Assembly (NCBI GenBank): GCA_036417435.1 | Contig: CM070906.1 | Span: 45,335,396 to 45,399,395, forward strand | DNA length: 64,000 nucleotides | DNA from: Inia geoffrensis | Taxonomy: Eukaryota; Chordata; Mammalia; Artiodactyla; Iniidae | Reading direction: 5' to 3' | Shown: piece by piece, positions 49,300 to 61,840 of the stretch | Numbering within the stretch: position 1 is the stretch's first letter | Layout: each line of letters begins with the position of its first letter | Notes under the pieces: generated by a model | The model's database searches: none | Told to the model about the DNA's origin: nothing | What the model saw: only the letters and a program-made list of their open reading frames with translations | Translations under genes and position numbers: made by a program

Positions 49300-49676
49300 T
49301 ACCCATGCTTTTTTTTTTTTTAATATGTATACATTTTTATTTATTTTTGGTTGTGTTGGGTCTTCATCGCTGCGTGCGGGCTTTCTCTAGTTGCGGCAAG
49401 CAGGGGCTACTCTTTGCTGCAATACTCAGGCTTCTCATTGCAGTGGCTTCTCTTGTTGCAGAGCATAGGTTCCAGGCACACAGGATCAGTAGTTGCAGTA
49501 TGCAGGCTCAGTAGTTGTGGCTCGCGGGCTCTAGAGCACAGGCTTAGTAGTTGCGGCACACAGGCTTAATGGCTCTGCAGCATGTGGGATCTTCCGAGAC
49601 CAGGGATCTAACCCGTGTCCCCTGCATTGGAAGGTGGATTCTCAACCACTGCACCACGAGGGAAGTCCTACCCATG
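49300..49676 (-). mobile_element. CHR-type SINE (long form) with 8-bp target-site duplication
   Basis: Reverse orientation: poly(T) and TTTATT-rich tail at 49309-49345, body with repeated 'gtagttg' units, and tRNA-like head ending accacgagggaagtcc (about 49653-49668). The flanking repeat tacccatg occurs at 49300-49307 and 49669-49676. This is the same broad family as 46847-47190, and both look older than the CHR-2 copies. Confidence 0.9.
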
Positions 49677-49792
49677 TTCTTTTAAGTTCTAAGGGTAGGT
49701 TATTTGTAAGAGATGAACCTGGAATTCATACAGTTAGAAGAGCCCTGAACTTTTTAATTCAAGAAGGAAGCATAGTCAGTAATATTGTAATA

Positions 49793-49950
49793 GCTTTGTA
49801 TGGTGACAGATGGTAACTAGACTTACCTTGGTCATCATTTTGTAATGTATTAAAATATCAAATCACTGTTTTGTACACCTGAAACTAATATAACATTGTA
49901 AAGTCAATGTACTTCAATTAAATAAATATGTAAATAATTTTTTAAAAAAT
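49793..49950 (+). mobile_element. L1 3'-end fragment
   Basis: 'gatggtaactagacttacct', 'ttttgtacacctgaaacta' and 'ttcaattaaataaatatg' followed by an A-rich tail follow an L1 3' terminus. Target-site duplication not found. Confidence 0.8.
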
Positions 49951-52204
49951 GAGATCCTGCTCCATTTCAAAGTTCCAGTGAAAATAGGCACTTTGAAACG
50001 GAGCATTTATCAAGTTTTCAGGATCTGTCATTTATCAAGTTTTGGAGTTTAGTGATGGGACCAAAGCTTGGCTACCTATTTGGAAGTTCAGGGTTGCATT
50101 TATATACATAAAAATCTCTTCTGTTGGTAGTTGCAAAGATGTAATGGGCCAATCTAATTATAATTTTTGCTCTATATGCTGCTTAGGTACTTGTAATTAT
50201 AGGAAGCAATTATATAGTTCTTCAAAATATTCTGAACTAAGCTGGAAATTCCAAGCTTTTCCCTATTGATAACTGCCCCATATACTACAGAGAACTGAGC
50301 TGATTGAGTGTATACTATCTCCATTTTCCATATGAGGAAGCAGAGAGGCTTTAGAAACCAAATAATTTTTCCTGACCACATTTTTATTGGTGGCCAAGAT
50401 AAAATTTGAGCTCAGATCTGACCATCTTTAAAGCATGTTTTCTACAGACAGAAAGAATGAAGAAAACGGATTACCAGAGAGGAAGGAAAAGAAGCAGAGG
50501 AGTAGATACAAGAGAGAAAGACCCCAAAGAAGTTTCCAAACTTTTTCAGTAAAGTTTCAGCTTTACTGAAACTGAGACGTTTCTAGGAGAAATTGTTGTA
50601 GTGAGCCAAAATGCAGAGAATAGGGGCTACAGTATATTCCAGAGGCAAGGTAGTTTTCCCGTAAAATATGTTGTAATGGTGTCCATAAGTATCCCTTAAG
50701 AAAGAGTAGAGCTCTGGCATCCATTCTGGCATGAACCCTATATGGCTACAGTAACTTACCAGAATGCCTCTACCCATTAGTGTAACAGAGAGAGAACAAA
50801 AATATTCGCTAGCAAGCCACTTCTGCAAACAGAGCTCCAAGTGTCTTACAACAAAGTTCTTTTCCTATGAATAAGGTCAACTGGAGACATTTTGGCTCCC
50901 ATCACAACATTGTCACTAAATGTTTTCAGTTAAACATTTTTTCTTTCTCTTGACTAAAAACAGTTACAGAGCCTAAAAGAAGTAGAAATTCTTTTAAAAT
51001 GCAAGTCTCCAAACAGCTGGAATCTTTATACATATAAATTTTCATTATGAAATGTCAAAGATTCTGAAGCTAGCAATCAGAGCTCATGACTTTTTCTGTA
51101 TCTTTAAGAAAGCCTAAAAGTACATGTGAATGCTTCATATTTCAATAGGGCTATATAGCTTCTTCAAAGTTTTTTCTTTTAGGCTTTGGGGGTTGGGGTT
51201 GAATAACTGTAATTAGAGGAAAAAGATGTATGAACTTGACTCAGTGTAGCTGAATAAGTCTTAGCCAGAAAATTACCCTCCCAAACTTTGCATTAAAATT
51301 TTATAGACTACCACTAATACTTTTATAAAGAAAAGATCTTTCTTCCTAAGAACCTTCATGGTATTCATGAGAAAAGTTTCTATATTGACAATTTTCAAAA
51401 TATAATGAAATGGGAGTCACCAATAGTATCAAGCTTAGAATTGGGGACTCCGAAAAGAGTCTAATCTAATGAATTATGGTCAGGCCCAAGGAAAGGGTGT
51501 CCACAGAGACACCTGTTTGGGGGCAAAGTGATTACGTAACTATCCATTCAGGAGCTAATTCACAAGCAAATATGTCCTTTTACTGCAGTGGGCTCCTTCT
51601 CAGTTCTCAGCAATCCTAAAGTTCTTCTTGGTTGCATTATTGGTTACATGAAGAAGGCAGAAAGGGGAGATATAAGGAAGTCAGGGGAACAAGGATCTAT
51701 CAGCTCATACTCCAAAAGCATGACCACTCATTTATATATGTTATATATGGGCTAAGATTTTTTCAAAGGGCTTCCATGGTGAGTGTGGGTATATCAGATC
51801 AATGTTAGAAATGTTTGCTCTATAGCACCTCTGGGTTAACACCTTCAGTATTCTAGCCACCTCACATCAAATTCTGTTGTTTCTGTCCAGTTAACTGAGA
51901 CACTGTTAAGGAGCAATCTCTTTCTTAGTAACGTCTATTTGTCCTTCTTCCCCCTCCCCTTACTGAACACAACTGTGTTCAATATTTTACAATGAGAGAA
52001 AATGTTCATACAGATACATGCTAACACCAAATAGAACGACTCCTTGACCCTCCCCCAATAAGAATACTTTCCTATCATCAACAAAACTTCTTTCAAAGTA
52101 CTTTTAAAAGAGAGCCTGGAGAGAAAAATTGGAAAAGGGGATAACAAAGCAATTCTCATAAGGAAACAAACAGGCAATATATTTGATTAAATATTTATAC
52201 TTGA
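49951..52204. other. Mostly unique sequence
   Basis: A weak reverse MIR may lie at 50290-50430 (gaggaagcagagaggctt then gagctcagatctgacc). A near-repeat of 'catttatcaagttttc/g' occurs at about 50005-50043. No exon recognised. Confidence 0.4.
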
Positions 52205-52330
52205 GAGTTACAAAAAAACCTAACTAGAAACCATAATGAGGTAGCATTCTTCACCTATCAAATTGACAAACAGAAGCAAATACAACTGAAAATATCAATT
52301 TTACTATGAAAAAAATTAATTTGGAGGACA
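52205..52330 (+). mobile_element. Probable old L1 ORF2 fragment
   Basis: 'ataatgaggtagcattcttc' followed by 'acctatcaaattgacaaaca' resembles the conserved L1 segment just upstream of the ORF2 C-terminus. Too short and diverged to classify. Confidence 0.45.
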
Positions 52331-52470
52331 AAGTTTAGTGTGAGAACCACTGGGTATAATCCAGGGATTAGGCAGAATTCCCCTTCCAGTTACATGTTAT
52401 ACTGGACCAGCACATCTACATCCATTTGTCAGGTAAAATCTTTCTTCCTCAGGCAGTTGTATCCCAAAAC

Positions 52471-52703
52471 AAAAAGACTGGAACTGGGCTTCCCTGGTGG
52501 CGCAGTGGTTGAGAGTCCGTCTGCCGATGCAGGGCACACGGGTTCGTGCCCCGGTCCGGGGGGATCCCGCGTGCCGCGGAGCAGCTGGGCCCGTGAGCCA
52601 TGGCCGCTGAGCCTGCGCGTCCGGAGCCTGTTGCTCCGCAGCGGGAAAGGCCACAGCAGTGAGAGGCCCGCGTTACACACACACACAAAAAAAGAATGGA
52701 ACT
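52471..52703 (+). mobile_element. CHR-2-type SINE, well preserved, 15-bp target-site duplication
   Basis: The tRNA-Glu-derived head begins at gggcttccctggtggcgcag (52487). The internal Pol III promoter is intact: A box tggcgcagtgg at 52498-52508, B box ggttcgtgccc at 52541-52551. The tail is (CA)n then A7. The flanks aaaaagactggaact (52471-52485) and aaaaagaatggaact (52689-52703) differ by one base. Its low visible decay makes it the best candidate here for a lineage-restricted insertion. Open frames over it on both strands are by-products of its GC-rich body. Confidence 0.95.
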
Positions 52704-55624
52704 AATCTGAACATGCCTAATTCATTCTCTCCAAATTCATCTAGGAGAGTAAGTCACTCCACTTCTCCAGGTGGGTAATTAATTAAAAAGCAGATAAAGG
52801 CAAAAAATATCAGGATTTGGGGTAAGAATCTCCCTCCAAAAATCCCCATACAGAAAAGTTTCACCCTTTGGTCTATGTCTATGATGGTTTCTGAAAATTC
52901 ACTAATCCATTAGCAGAGATTCATTCCTTTGAATTAAGATGCCTTAAGGAGAGTTTCTTTTTGATTTAAATGACCCTCGGAGGCAAAATACCACTAACTC
53001 CTAAAATGTGTACTATATTGGCAGAGATTAGAATAGCTTTAAGGAAGAGAGGGATCACAGACAATGACTCATTTTCCCCTGGGTATCTCCCATGTATACA
53101 TGAGGAATACATGTTAATAAACTTGTTCCTTTTTGTCTTGTTAGAAAAAAGGAAAGAAAGAAAGGGATCAGAGTGGAGAATGGAAAAGGGGACAAGATGA
53201 CTGGTAAACTTGTAACAACCATATCAAAGGGCTGGGTCAGGAGCACTAATTCCAGTTTTGCTTGGTTTCTTAAATCAGAAACTCAGTGATCTCAGCTGTA
53301 AAAATTAGTGGATTGAGCACATTGAGATCCAGGGTTCCATCCAACAGTATCAATTATGGTGTAACTGGAAGTAAATATAGAGATGGAACTGTAGTCTAAG
53401 TTGCTGAGGATAACAGTAGAGGGAGAAACCTAAAAGGAATGCACATGATAAGACAAAACATAACCTATTTTCCATTTCCTAAGACAGTCTTGGCTGCTTA
53501 AAGTTAAATACAGATTTGTTTCTATTTTGCTTTGTACCCATCAGTACAAAAATACAGTATAAAAATGCCATCTTGAATGATACAGACAACTTACTCTCTT
53601 ATCACCAAATATAAAACCTAGGGAAATGCAAGTAAAAAATTTTTTAATGTACACTCTAAATACTTTTATAGACATACATATTCTACTCTTAAGCCAGGGT
53701 CAAAGTAGAATTCTCTTCAGTCCCACTTCACTTACAGGAACAAAAAATAAAAGACCAAGAGAGCAGACTGTGATAGAAGATTCATTATACGCTGAAACCT
53801 GAATCACTATAATTACACACAGTTCATAAGCGCAAATGGTACCCATTTCTTGGCAGATGAAAAAGCCGAGTGATGAGAAATATTGCTGAGCTAAACATGG
53901 CTGTTTAATAAGCCACTCAAATCAACACTCCTGTTGTCCCCTGACACACACACACACACAAATTATATCTGTAAGCCTAATAAAATCTCATTTGTTTCTC
54001 CTGAAGGTCCTATGAACCACCTGGTGCCTCTCTTTGCATTTCTTATTCTCTATTAACTTATGCCTGAAATTAAGCTTTTTATATGATCATTATTTCCACT
54101 GGCTTTAAATTATTAGGTCAGTGCATGCATTTGGAGCCAGCAGTCCAATCTGAAACTACTAAGAAAAAAATATTGAAAATAGAATGATATTAGCAATTTT
54201 AGATTGTAAAATTTAGACTGTATTTAGGCCTCTGGGTGTTTGTAATGACAGCTTATTGGAAATATTGTACAATGCTAAGTTATATTCACAAAACACTTGT
54301 TCCCAGTTTCAGATTTTTATTAGAAAGTTCTTGTTCCTCTGGTTGCTAAATCTATAGCCTTTTCAGCATGTCAATATCACTACATGTCAATATAAAATCT
54401 ATTCTTAGCTTTGATTTAAGTTTAATGATACAATTGATGAAAAATTTGCATTGAATAGCACAATGAATATCTTCAAATTTAAAATACCGCTGCCAGGAGT
54501 AAAATAAGTTTAGTGACAAGAAAACCTGAGAAATGTCTCAAGAGATAAATTTTGTGGCCTTTTATTATTAAGTGATTTTAGAAGAGAAAAATTAGTAGCC
54601 AACTATCTGCTGATAAAGCCTTTAAAGAATGGATTTTAGATAACTCGTTATGAAGCAAAGCTCTTCTTTTCCATAGCAAGGAAAAACCCACCAAGGAAAA
54701 GCTTTGTAAGTAAAGCAAAAAAGGGTTGCCTCTATCACAGGCTCAGTTATGGTGCCTCTTTGGGAAATTGTTCAAGGGTAGCAGGATATGACAAAAGTAA
54801 TTCCAGATTCTGTCGATGTATGAGCTGGAAAAGGGAAATGGTCTACTGTCAAGTATATTTGTCAAGTCACCAAAGTTTCGTTTCATAATCTCTATTCTGT
54901 TCTGCTTATTTTTTCACCGTGCAATGCCCTCTCATCTGGGAATTTGGATGTCCTATGACCTCTTCTGCTCTAATCTTCCCCCAATCCTTAACATTCAGGA
55001 GGAAACTGATGTAACTATATAACTACAGGCTCATCTTTGGCATCTTTTTTAGTCCCATATGTTGCTGGATCATCTTTCTGTAACATCATTACCTTATTCC
55101 TTTCCAGAATATGAACTGATCCACAGAGAGCTCATTGCTTCCCAACACTGCTCATTTTTGATTTAGATATTACTAATACATCTCTTTAAAATAAATTATT
55201 TCGTTTAAACCAAAATCTTCATTCCTGTATTTTCCTCCCATAGGTTCTAGTTCTGTTATCTGTTTTTTCACACAATAGCCCTTTAAAACTATTAAAGGCC
55301 AGATGTTCTATATCTGAGTTATTTTACTTTGCTCCACAACAAAAATCGATAGTTCTTTATACCATTTCTCATATAAGACACCAATTATTGTTACTGAGAC
55401 CCACCATGGTTTCTACCTAAAGGAGAAGAAACTATGCAAATCTGAGGTAATTAAAAAAAAACTGAAATTTAATGTGGGAGGTAAGGGTGAATGGGTAAGA
55501 GGAATCCAGCTGAGATAATAATTCTGAAGAAACATTAATGTTAAGAATATGTGGTCAAAGAAGACATTCTTAGAGAGACCTCACTGGAATCAATACAGAG
55601 TTCTTGCTTTTTTGGAAAGTATTT
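52704..55624. other. Unique sequence with one short (AC)n
   Basis: (AC)9 at 53943-53960. No repeat family or exon recognised over almost 3 kb. Open frames 52970-53200 and 54816-55022 are short and featureless. Confidence 0.45.
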
Positions 55625-55835
55625 AAAAGCAGAGACACTGTGGTTAGAACCCTCAGTTTCAACTGCAAGGTCCACAATAGCATAGATGTGTGATGTTGAG
55701 CCAATTTCACCATATCTTTAAGTATCATTATCTGAAAAAGTGTGAAAACGATAGTGAATCTGAAGCTTAATGAGATAATACATGTACATTTTTCAGTAGT
55801 AAGCTCACAGTAGCTCAATAAATATTAGTTTATGC
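55625..55835 (+). repeat. MIR SINE
   Basis: 'cactgtggttagaaccctca', 'tgtgtgatgttgagccaatt', 'taagtatcattatctgaaaa' and 'agctcaataaatattag' match the order of MIR. Diverged but nearly full length. Confidence 0.7.
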
Positions 55836-56284
55836 TTTATATTTTCACTGGAACAAAATTAAGTTTTCCAGTGCAAATTAGATAAAAAGGAATCTATGAT
55901 TTTATCATTTTGACTGGGAAGAGAATGTACTATCTGGAATGTTAACAAATATGTTTCCAGAGTTCTGTAGTTAGAATGTTTGGCTAGCAAAGGGAGATAC
56001 TTAGCATTTACTAATATCTTTTGGAAAGCCTGGGAAGGAAGCAATTTGAAAAATGAATTCAAATGACTTAGCTGGAGTTTTGATCTGTAATGATTATAAA
56101 CATGATTTTGAGGTATTAACTGTTAAAGATAGGGTCATAAGTTAGTAGTAGTAAAATAAATGCTATTTTCGTGAAACAAAATTGTTAGAAGGCATTATCA
56201 GCATTAGGTGCTGATGGCTGAAATGTGAAAATTTGTTTAATCACTAGAATGGCTAAGAGCATCCAAGTTTAAGATGATAGATTT
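55836..56284. other. Unique sequence left of the palindrome
   Basis: The minus-strand open frame 55859-56062 has no domain. Nothing else recognised. Confidence 0.35.
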
Positions 56285-56318
56285 ATATTTAATGTAAATG
56301 TACATTTACATTAAATAT
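56285..56318. repeat. Perfect 34-bp palindrome, no spacer
   Basis: The left arm atatttaatgtaaatgt (56285-56301) is followed immediately by its exact reverse complement (56302-56318). Symmetry ends at the next base pair on each side. It is AT-rich and could extrude as a cruciform or form a short hairpin in RNA. Confidence 0.97.
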
Positions 56319-56499
56319 GTATATAATTGTTAAAAGGTTAAAAATTAAAAGAATTTCAAAATAAAATAATTGGGTATTGGAACTTTTAATATTTACCTTA
56401 CAGAAGAGCAAATTATAAACACCCTGTATTTTTCATTTCTCTGCTTCCATTAGATATTTGGAATATTGACAGGTCAGTGAAGAATTTAACTTCTAATAA

Positions 56500-56725
56500 C
56501 CAAATATTTGCAGTACATCTACTGTGTACCAGGTACCTTACAATGTGCCTTACATAAATCATTCAAGTTTCCCCCAAATCATGGGATATAATGATACAAC
56601 TAGAGTTGCACCATTTGACAAATGAAGAACAATGACTCACTGAGATTGAGTAATTTGTGTGAAACTTGGAGCTAAGAGGGTAAACTTGGAATCCAGGTCT
56701 GAGTCTCAAACTTATGCCCTTATCA
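56500..56725 (-). repeat. MIR SINE
   Basis: 'catctactgtgtaccaggta', 'ttacataaatcattcaagtt', 'gacaaatgaagaacaatgac' and 'acttggaatccaggtctgag' are reverse MIR landmarks in order. Confidence 0.85.
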
Positions 56726-57759
56726 TAGGTTTGGTATAGTTATTCTAATCAGAAGCAGTAAGACTACAGATATTCACATGACCTGAAATATTATTCTCAG
56801 GTATTCAAGTCCCACTTTTGCATAATGTAACAATTTATTACTGATTTTGTTAGAAATATTTTGAAGCTCTTGTGATATTTCACAGTTTTATTACTTAAAA
56901 TACTGACATGAATGCATTTCACAGGTGTTTTCCAAAGAGTTCTAAGTACCTTGCTAGATCCATCTTAACTGTCTTTATATGCTTTTTATGAGGATTCTCA
57001 CGAAAAGGACTCTTTCCCTATGATGCAGAATATGAAAGATCTCTAAAGTGACTTTACTAAGGAGAAAAAAGGACAATAGAATGCTTGAAACAGAGCCCTG
57101 GGTTCCCTGCTTCACTGCAAACTGCCCTTTATTTTTACAAGACTATGTTGTCTTTTTTATTTCTTTACAGGAAAGGCCACTGAAAAGTTGTATTTCAGAT
57201 ACTGAACTCTACTCAGGACAGACAATCAGTGTTAAAGAGTCCCTGGGAGCTGTAGAAATAACTCAAACTACAGAGAAGTTAATGTTGGGTGCCAGGGGTG
57301 TAAAGAATTTTAGTTGCCTCTCTCATAAGTACAGTCTCTTGTCTCACTTTATGTTCTACTTCTGTTTGAAACCCTGATTAATGTAATATTAGCATTTTTA
57401 ATTTTAATAGCAGCATTTTCAGCTCTGTATTAAAAGCTCTATAATTACTAAAATTGGAATCATATGCACCATTCAACATATCAGTCTTGCAGGATTATCT
57501 CAGGAGGCTGGCTATTTGCAAGGTAAGTGGTTTAATTGACATGGCAGATTTCCAGGCTACGTAAATACTATAATATGATAGGAAGACTAGATATATTTGA
57601 AGTGCAGACTTTCTGGTTACCAGATGATCATAGAAACTATATAGATCTTTTTTATTTAACACGTTGGCCTTAAAGAAGCCATTTCATTCACTCTAAAAAA
57701 ACCTTTCCTTCCACCTTAACTGAAGTTCACACATTAATAATTCCATGGGTAAAACCTAC
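56726..57759. other. Unique sequence; weak exon-like frame 57048-57377
   Basis: The 109-codon frame contains an acceptor-like tract (ttatttctttacag, ending at 57170) but no matching donor or domain. I do not call it a gene. Confidence 0.3.
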
Positions 57760-57900
57760 ATGAACTAATAACCAAACATTTTCTGTGGATCTACCATGTG
57801 CCAAGTACCATGCAATGTGCCTCATATAAATCATCCCATTTAATCCTCTCAACAACCATGGAATATAACTCAGATGAGGAAAAATAAGTGAGATTAAGTG
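57760..57900 (-). repeat. MIR SINE fragment
   Basis: 'gatctaccatgtgccaagta', 'aaatcatcccatttaatcct', 'ctcaacaaccatggaatat' and 'ctcagatgaggaaaaata' give the left part of a reverse MIR. Confidence 0.85.
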
Positions 57901-59039
57901 TAATTTACTCTCAAAAATAGATTTGTAATTTGAAAATCTGTGATAACTTCTTAATAATCTTGCATTTAAAAATAAAGACATAATGAAGTAGGGTAGTTTA
58001 TTTTGACAAAAAAAGAGGGAGAGAGAAAGAGATGGTTTCAGTAACATGTAATCTAGATTCCACAAATTTAATTCATTCATTCAACTGCTATTTTTTGAGC
58101 AAGCAGTTCAAGTCCTTCCTTGGAATACCAGTTTCCCTGGAACTAAGAATATAACTTATTTACACTTAATATTTTGGGGGTCTATCTTCCTTATGTCAGT
58201 TTCTTTATCTGATTTACAGCTCTTACTTTTGGAATTTTTGTTACCATTTGCTTCCTTCGAGTGTTTACTCTTGCTTTTGCATTTGACATTTACAGATTTC
58301 CTTGTAAATCCCCTCAGATGTGTCTGGTTTTCTGTCTGAGCCAAACAGGCAAGTAGTCAGCAAAAAAAAAAAAAAAAGTCCCTAATGTTAAAGGAAATGA
58401 GTAAAGACAAGCTATTTGTGATCTGACCCTTCCTGCTATGAATGAGAGACCTGAGTCATTCTCATTTGCTCTAGACGGCTGTGTGAAATTCAAACTTTCC
58501 CAAAGGAAACAGAAACACTGCTGCCATGTTCCACCTCACCTCAACTGCTGATGAATGCAGTTATCCCTGTGAATTCCATGCACACTGATTATGTTTACTG
58601 CATAACTTGGGGTGGAAGATCTACCAGATTAGAAGATGACCATGTGCTTTGGGACAGGCATGTAAATAAGTGTCTGACCACTGGTCCATAATATGAACAT
58701 GGTGTTCCCTTTTCTCATCTTAAATTCCTTGAAATTATTCATTACACGTCTGCCCACTGCTTCATCATAGTGTGAAATAACTGGAAAAGAGAATTTAATA
58801 ATAATCAAGCACTTGGAGGTCTGCAGCTTAGCAGTAAAGATGATGTGAAATCTGTTGATAGTAAGTCTGGGGTCCTGAGCTGTGAGGTTAATTTTTTAAT
58901 AACATTTCTAGTCAAATGGAAACACAGTTTTCACTTTTTCAGGCTCTGTTTCTTCTGAAAACAACAGTGAAGCATTCCATTCAATCAAATAGAAGTTAGA
59001 AAGGTATATACTGTGCATACTTTGGTAGTGGATACCAAA
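57901..59039. other. Unique sequence; possible conserved block 58440-58680
   Basis: A poly(A) of about 15 at 58363-58377 could mark an unrecognised retro-insertion. 58440-58680 is repeat-free and of balanced composition. No exon recognised. Confidence 0.3.
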
Positions 59040-59245
59040 AATAATAGCTAATATTAATTCAGGACATTATCTTTCAGGCAACATATTAAGATCGTTTCAT
59101 GAATCATCACAGATAAGGAAGCTACTCTTTAGAATGATTAAGTAACTTGCCCACGTAATATAGCTGAGAAGTGACAGAACCAGGATTTGAACGTAGAACA
59201 GTTTCTCTTAAGGATCTGGCTTCTGAACTGCTACTCTAATACTGT
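59040..59245 (-). repeat. MIR SINE
   Basis: 'gattaagtaacttgcccacg', 'gctgagaagtgacagaacca', 'ggatttgaacgtagaacag' and 'ggcttctgaactgctactct' are reverse MIR landmarks. Confidence 0.85.
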
Positions 59246-60540
59246 TTTCCTAAAAAAAAGCAACCACTAAGGTTACATTTTCTGCCTACAAGCTCATTTT
59301 CAATGAAAGAGACGGATAAATACAGACATACAGAGGCAAGCAAAAACATTAACGAAGATAGCAAATTATAGATGCAAAAAAACTAAAACAAAAGAAGCAA
59401 AGCATAATACAAAAGAAATGAAGGAAGGATAATTCTTTATGGGAGAGTAATATTCACTCTGCCTTACATGGGGCCAGGAGAAGTTATTCCACATGCTCCT
59501 AGCTCCCTATCATGTTTTTAAGCTATTCATTTTCCTTCATCTTACATGAACCCCTCTTTGTGACAGAAGCTGCCAATTATCTCTCAGAATCTGTTTTCCC
59601 TTCTACAGAAATAGATATCTTGATGTTTTATTTTGGCACATGGCCACCTGGAATACCTAAATTTCAATGTGAATCAATCCTGGCTATGGAATGTAAATAG
59701 AAATGTATGTAGAATTTACAGAAATTTTTCTTATTGGGAGGAGTATGCCCCTTCACTTTCCTCCTTTTTGGTAGCTAGGAAGTGGAGCTGAACCCATATC
59801 TTAGACCATGAAGTGAACTTGGGAGGAGAGGCTACATTTGGAGGAGCAATAAGATCTGTGAAGTCTGACAAAATGGATTGCTCTATTTTCCCTAGAAAGT
59901 AGGGCAATCTATTATTACTATCTCTAAAATTTTACCTAAAAGTAAAATAAACTCAATCTTGTTTATTCTTGTAATAACAATAATCAAAATCTTGTAATTT
60001 CAGCTTTCTGACTCTCATACTGAACCAAATTCTAACCAATCTACCCTTCTTTGGGGTTCATGAAATCAGGGCTTATTAACTTATCACTCTTCAATGCTAA
60101 TTAAGTTCTTAATTAGTTCCTTATATTTATTAAGGGCATGGTATCTGGCCCTCATACCTTCTCTCCACCCTCTCACCATCACCATATATAACTTCAATGT
60201 TCCTAGACCCGATCTCCTTGATACAACCCTATTACTTACACTATACTATCTATCTTCCCTAAAACCGTCCTATGAGAAGGACTGAGAATAGCAATAAGCA
60301 CAAACAATTAGCACAACCGGCTCTTAGATCTTGGTTTCCTAATACCATTTTCCACTAAAAGGCATGATTATCCTTGAATAAATGGCAAATTTCAAGGCTG
60401 TATTAGATAACATGCACCTGTAACATCTTGTGCCAGAAAGTAAAAAAGAGCTCAGAAAATGATGAGGCCATGTCAAAAGAACTTTGAAGCCAGCTTCAAC
60501 GGGCTTCCCACTGTTAAATGCTCCTTTTTGGGTATTAAAA
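59246..60540. other. Unique sequence
   Basis: Nothing recognised. Open frames 59512-59700 and 60094-60285 lack domains. Confidence 0.4.
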
Positions 60541-61196
60541 TATAGTCAATCTTCATTATCCACAGATCTCATATCTGTAAATCTGCCTACTCACTAAAAT
60601 TTATTTGTAACCCCAAAATCAATACTCATGACAGTTTCACGGTGATGCACAGAAATACAAAGAAACACAAAAAATTTTGAGTTGTCTGACATACACGTTC
60701 CCAGCTGAGGTCAAACATTATGGCACACCATCTTCTTGTTTCAGCTCTCACACTGTAAAAAAGTGTCCTTTTCACAGTCTATTCAGTGCCATGTTTTTCA
60801 AATTTTGTGCTTTTTGTTGTTTAACTTACTGTTTAAAAAGACCCCCAAGTACAGTGCTGGCATGCTGTATAGTATTCCTAGGTACAAGAGGATGTGAAAT
60901 CCCTTAAGAAGAAAATGTTGTGTTAGATAAGTTTTGATCAGGCATGAGTTATAGTAATGTTGGGTGTGAGTTCAATGTTAATGAATCTACAAAATATATT
61001 AAATTAAGTCCCTTTAAACAAAAACAAAAAAAAACAAGATTACTGATTGATCAGTTGATTAAAATGCTGTAATCAGAGGCTCAAAGGGACATAACCTTGT
61101 ATTTCCCCTAGGAGTAATGCTTAAATATTCACAATTCAGTGTTCATGGTGACATTATGGAACACAGAACTACCACAGATAATGAGAATTAATTATA
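60541..61196 (+). mobile_element. Tigger-family (pogo/Tc1-mariner) DNA transposon, internally deleted
   Basis: The element spans 60543-61194 (652 bp) with TA at both sides (60541-60542, 61195-61196). Comparing the first 23 bases (tagtcaatcttcattatcc...) with the reverse complement of the last 23 gives 15 matches, and all 8 differences are transitions, as expected from CpG and ordinary decay. Inside, 60830-60990 resembles the N-terminal coding part of a Tigger transposase, read as debris without an initiation codon. The catalytic part is absent. Members of this group are over 50 million years old in placental mammals and inactive. Confidence 0.85.
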
Positions 61197-61199
61197 AAT

Positions 61200-61840
61200 A
61201 ATAATAGCAATACATTGTAACCTATTGAATAAAATAGAAAACCATAAATCCATATAAATATAATTAAATAAATTGGAAGTTTGATGAAGAAGGGGATATT
61301 TTCATAGTCTCTACCAGAGATTGTTTTCTACCAGATATTTATTGATTGAAAGTAGGCACAACCTGGTAGGATGCATGAGAATGTGGCATCTCTTTTGTCA
61401 TATTCCTATAAAAGTTGCATATTCTGTATCTAATCATGAGGAAACACCAGTCAAGCTCCAAAGTATCAAGGTTATAAAATCAAGGAAAGACTGAGGAACT
61501 CTTCCAGAATGAACAATAAGATGACATGACAATTTCATGCAGCACAAAATTCTGGACTGGGTCACTTTGCTATAAAAACACTATTGGGACAATCAGCAAA
61601 ACTTGAATGGAGTCTGGGGATTAGATGGTAGTAATGTATCAGTTCTGATTACCTGATTTTTGTCTGTATTGTGGTTATGTAGGAGGACTTCTTGTTTATA
61701 GTAGTCAGGAGTGATTAGAGCATCCAGTTGGCAACTTACTCTCAGATGGTTCAGAAGAAAAAAGTAATTTGCACTGTACTTCCAATTTATCTTTAAGTTT
61801 GTGATGTTTTCAAAATTAAAGTGTTTTCAAAAATAGACAT
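61200..61840 (+). mobile_element. Ancient L1M 3'UTR
   Basis: 'ggacaatcagcaaaacttga', 'ggggattagatggtagtaat', 'tattgtggttatgtaggagg', 'cttactctcagatggttcag' and a closing 'caaaattaaagtgtttt' follow the long 3'UTR of old mammalian L1M elements. Non-coding. It begins within a few bases of the Tigger end, so the Tigger may have inserted into or beside it. Confidence 0.75.

Noticed and set aside
52487..52560. tRNA gene
   Set aside because: A and B boxes are those of a tRNA-derived SINE head; no cloverleaf with an acceptor stem is formed and the sequence continues into the SINE body.
57048..57377. Coding exon with acceptor at 57170
   Set aside because: The acceptor tract is plausible, but no donor follows in a sensible place and the translation has no known domain.
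58156..58344. Minus-strand frame rich in Lys and Ser, resembling a nuclear basic protein
   Set aside because: Short (62 codons), low-complexity composition, no conserved motif, no neighbouring exons.
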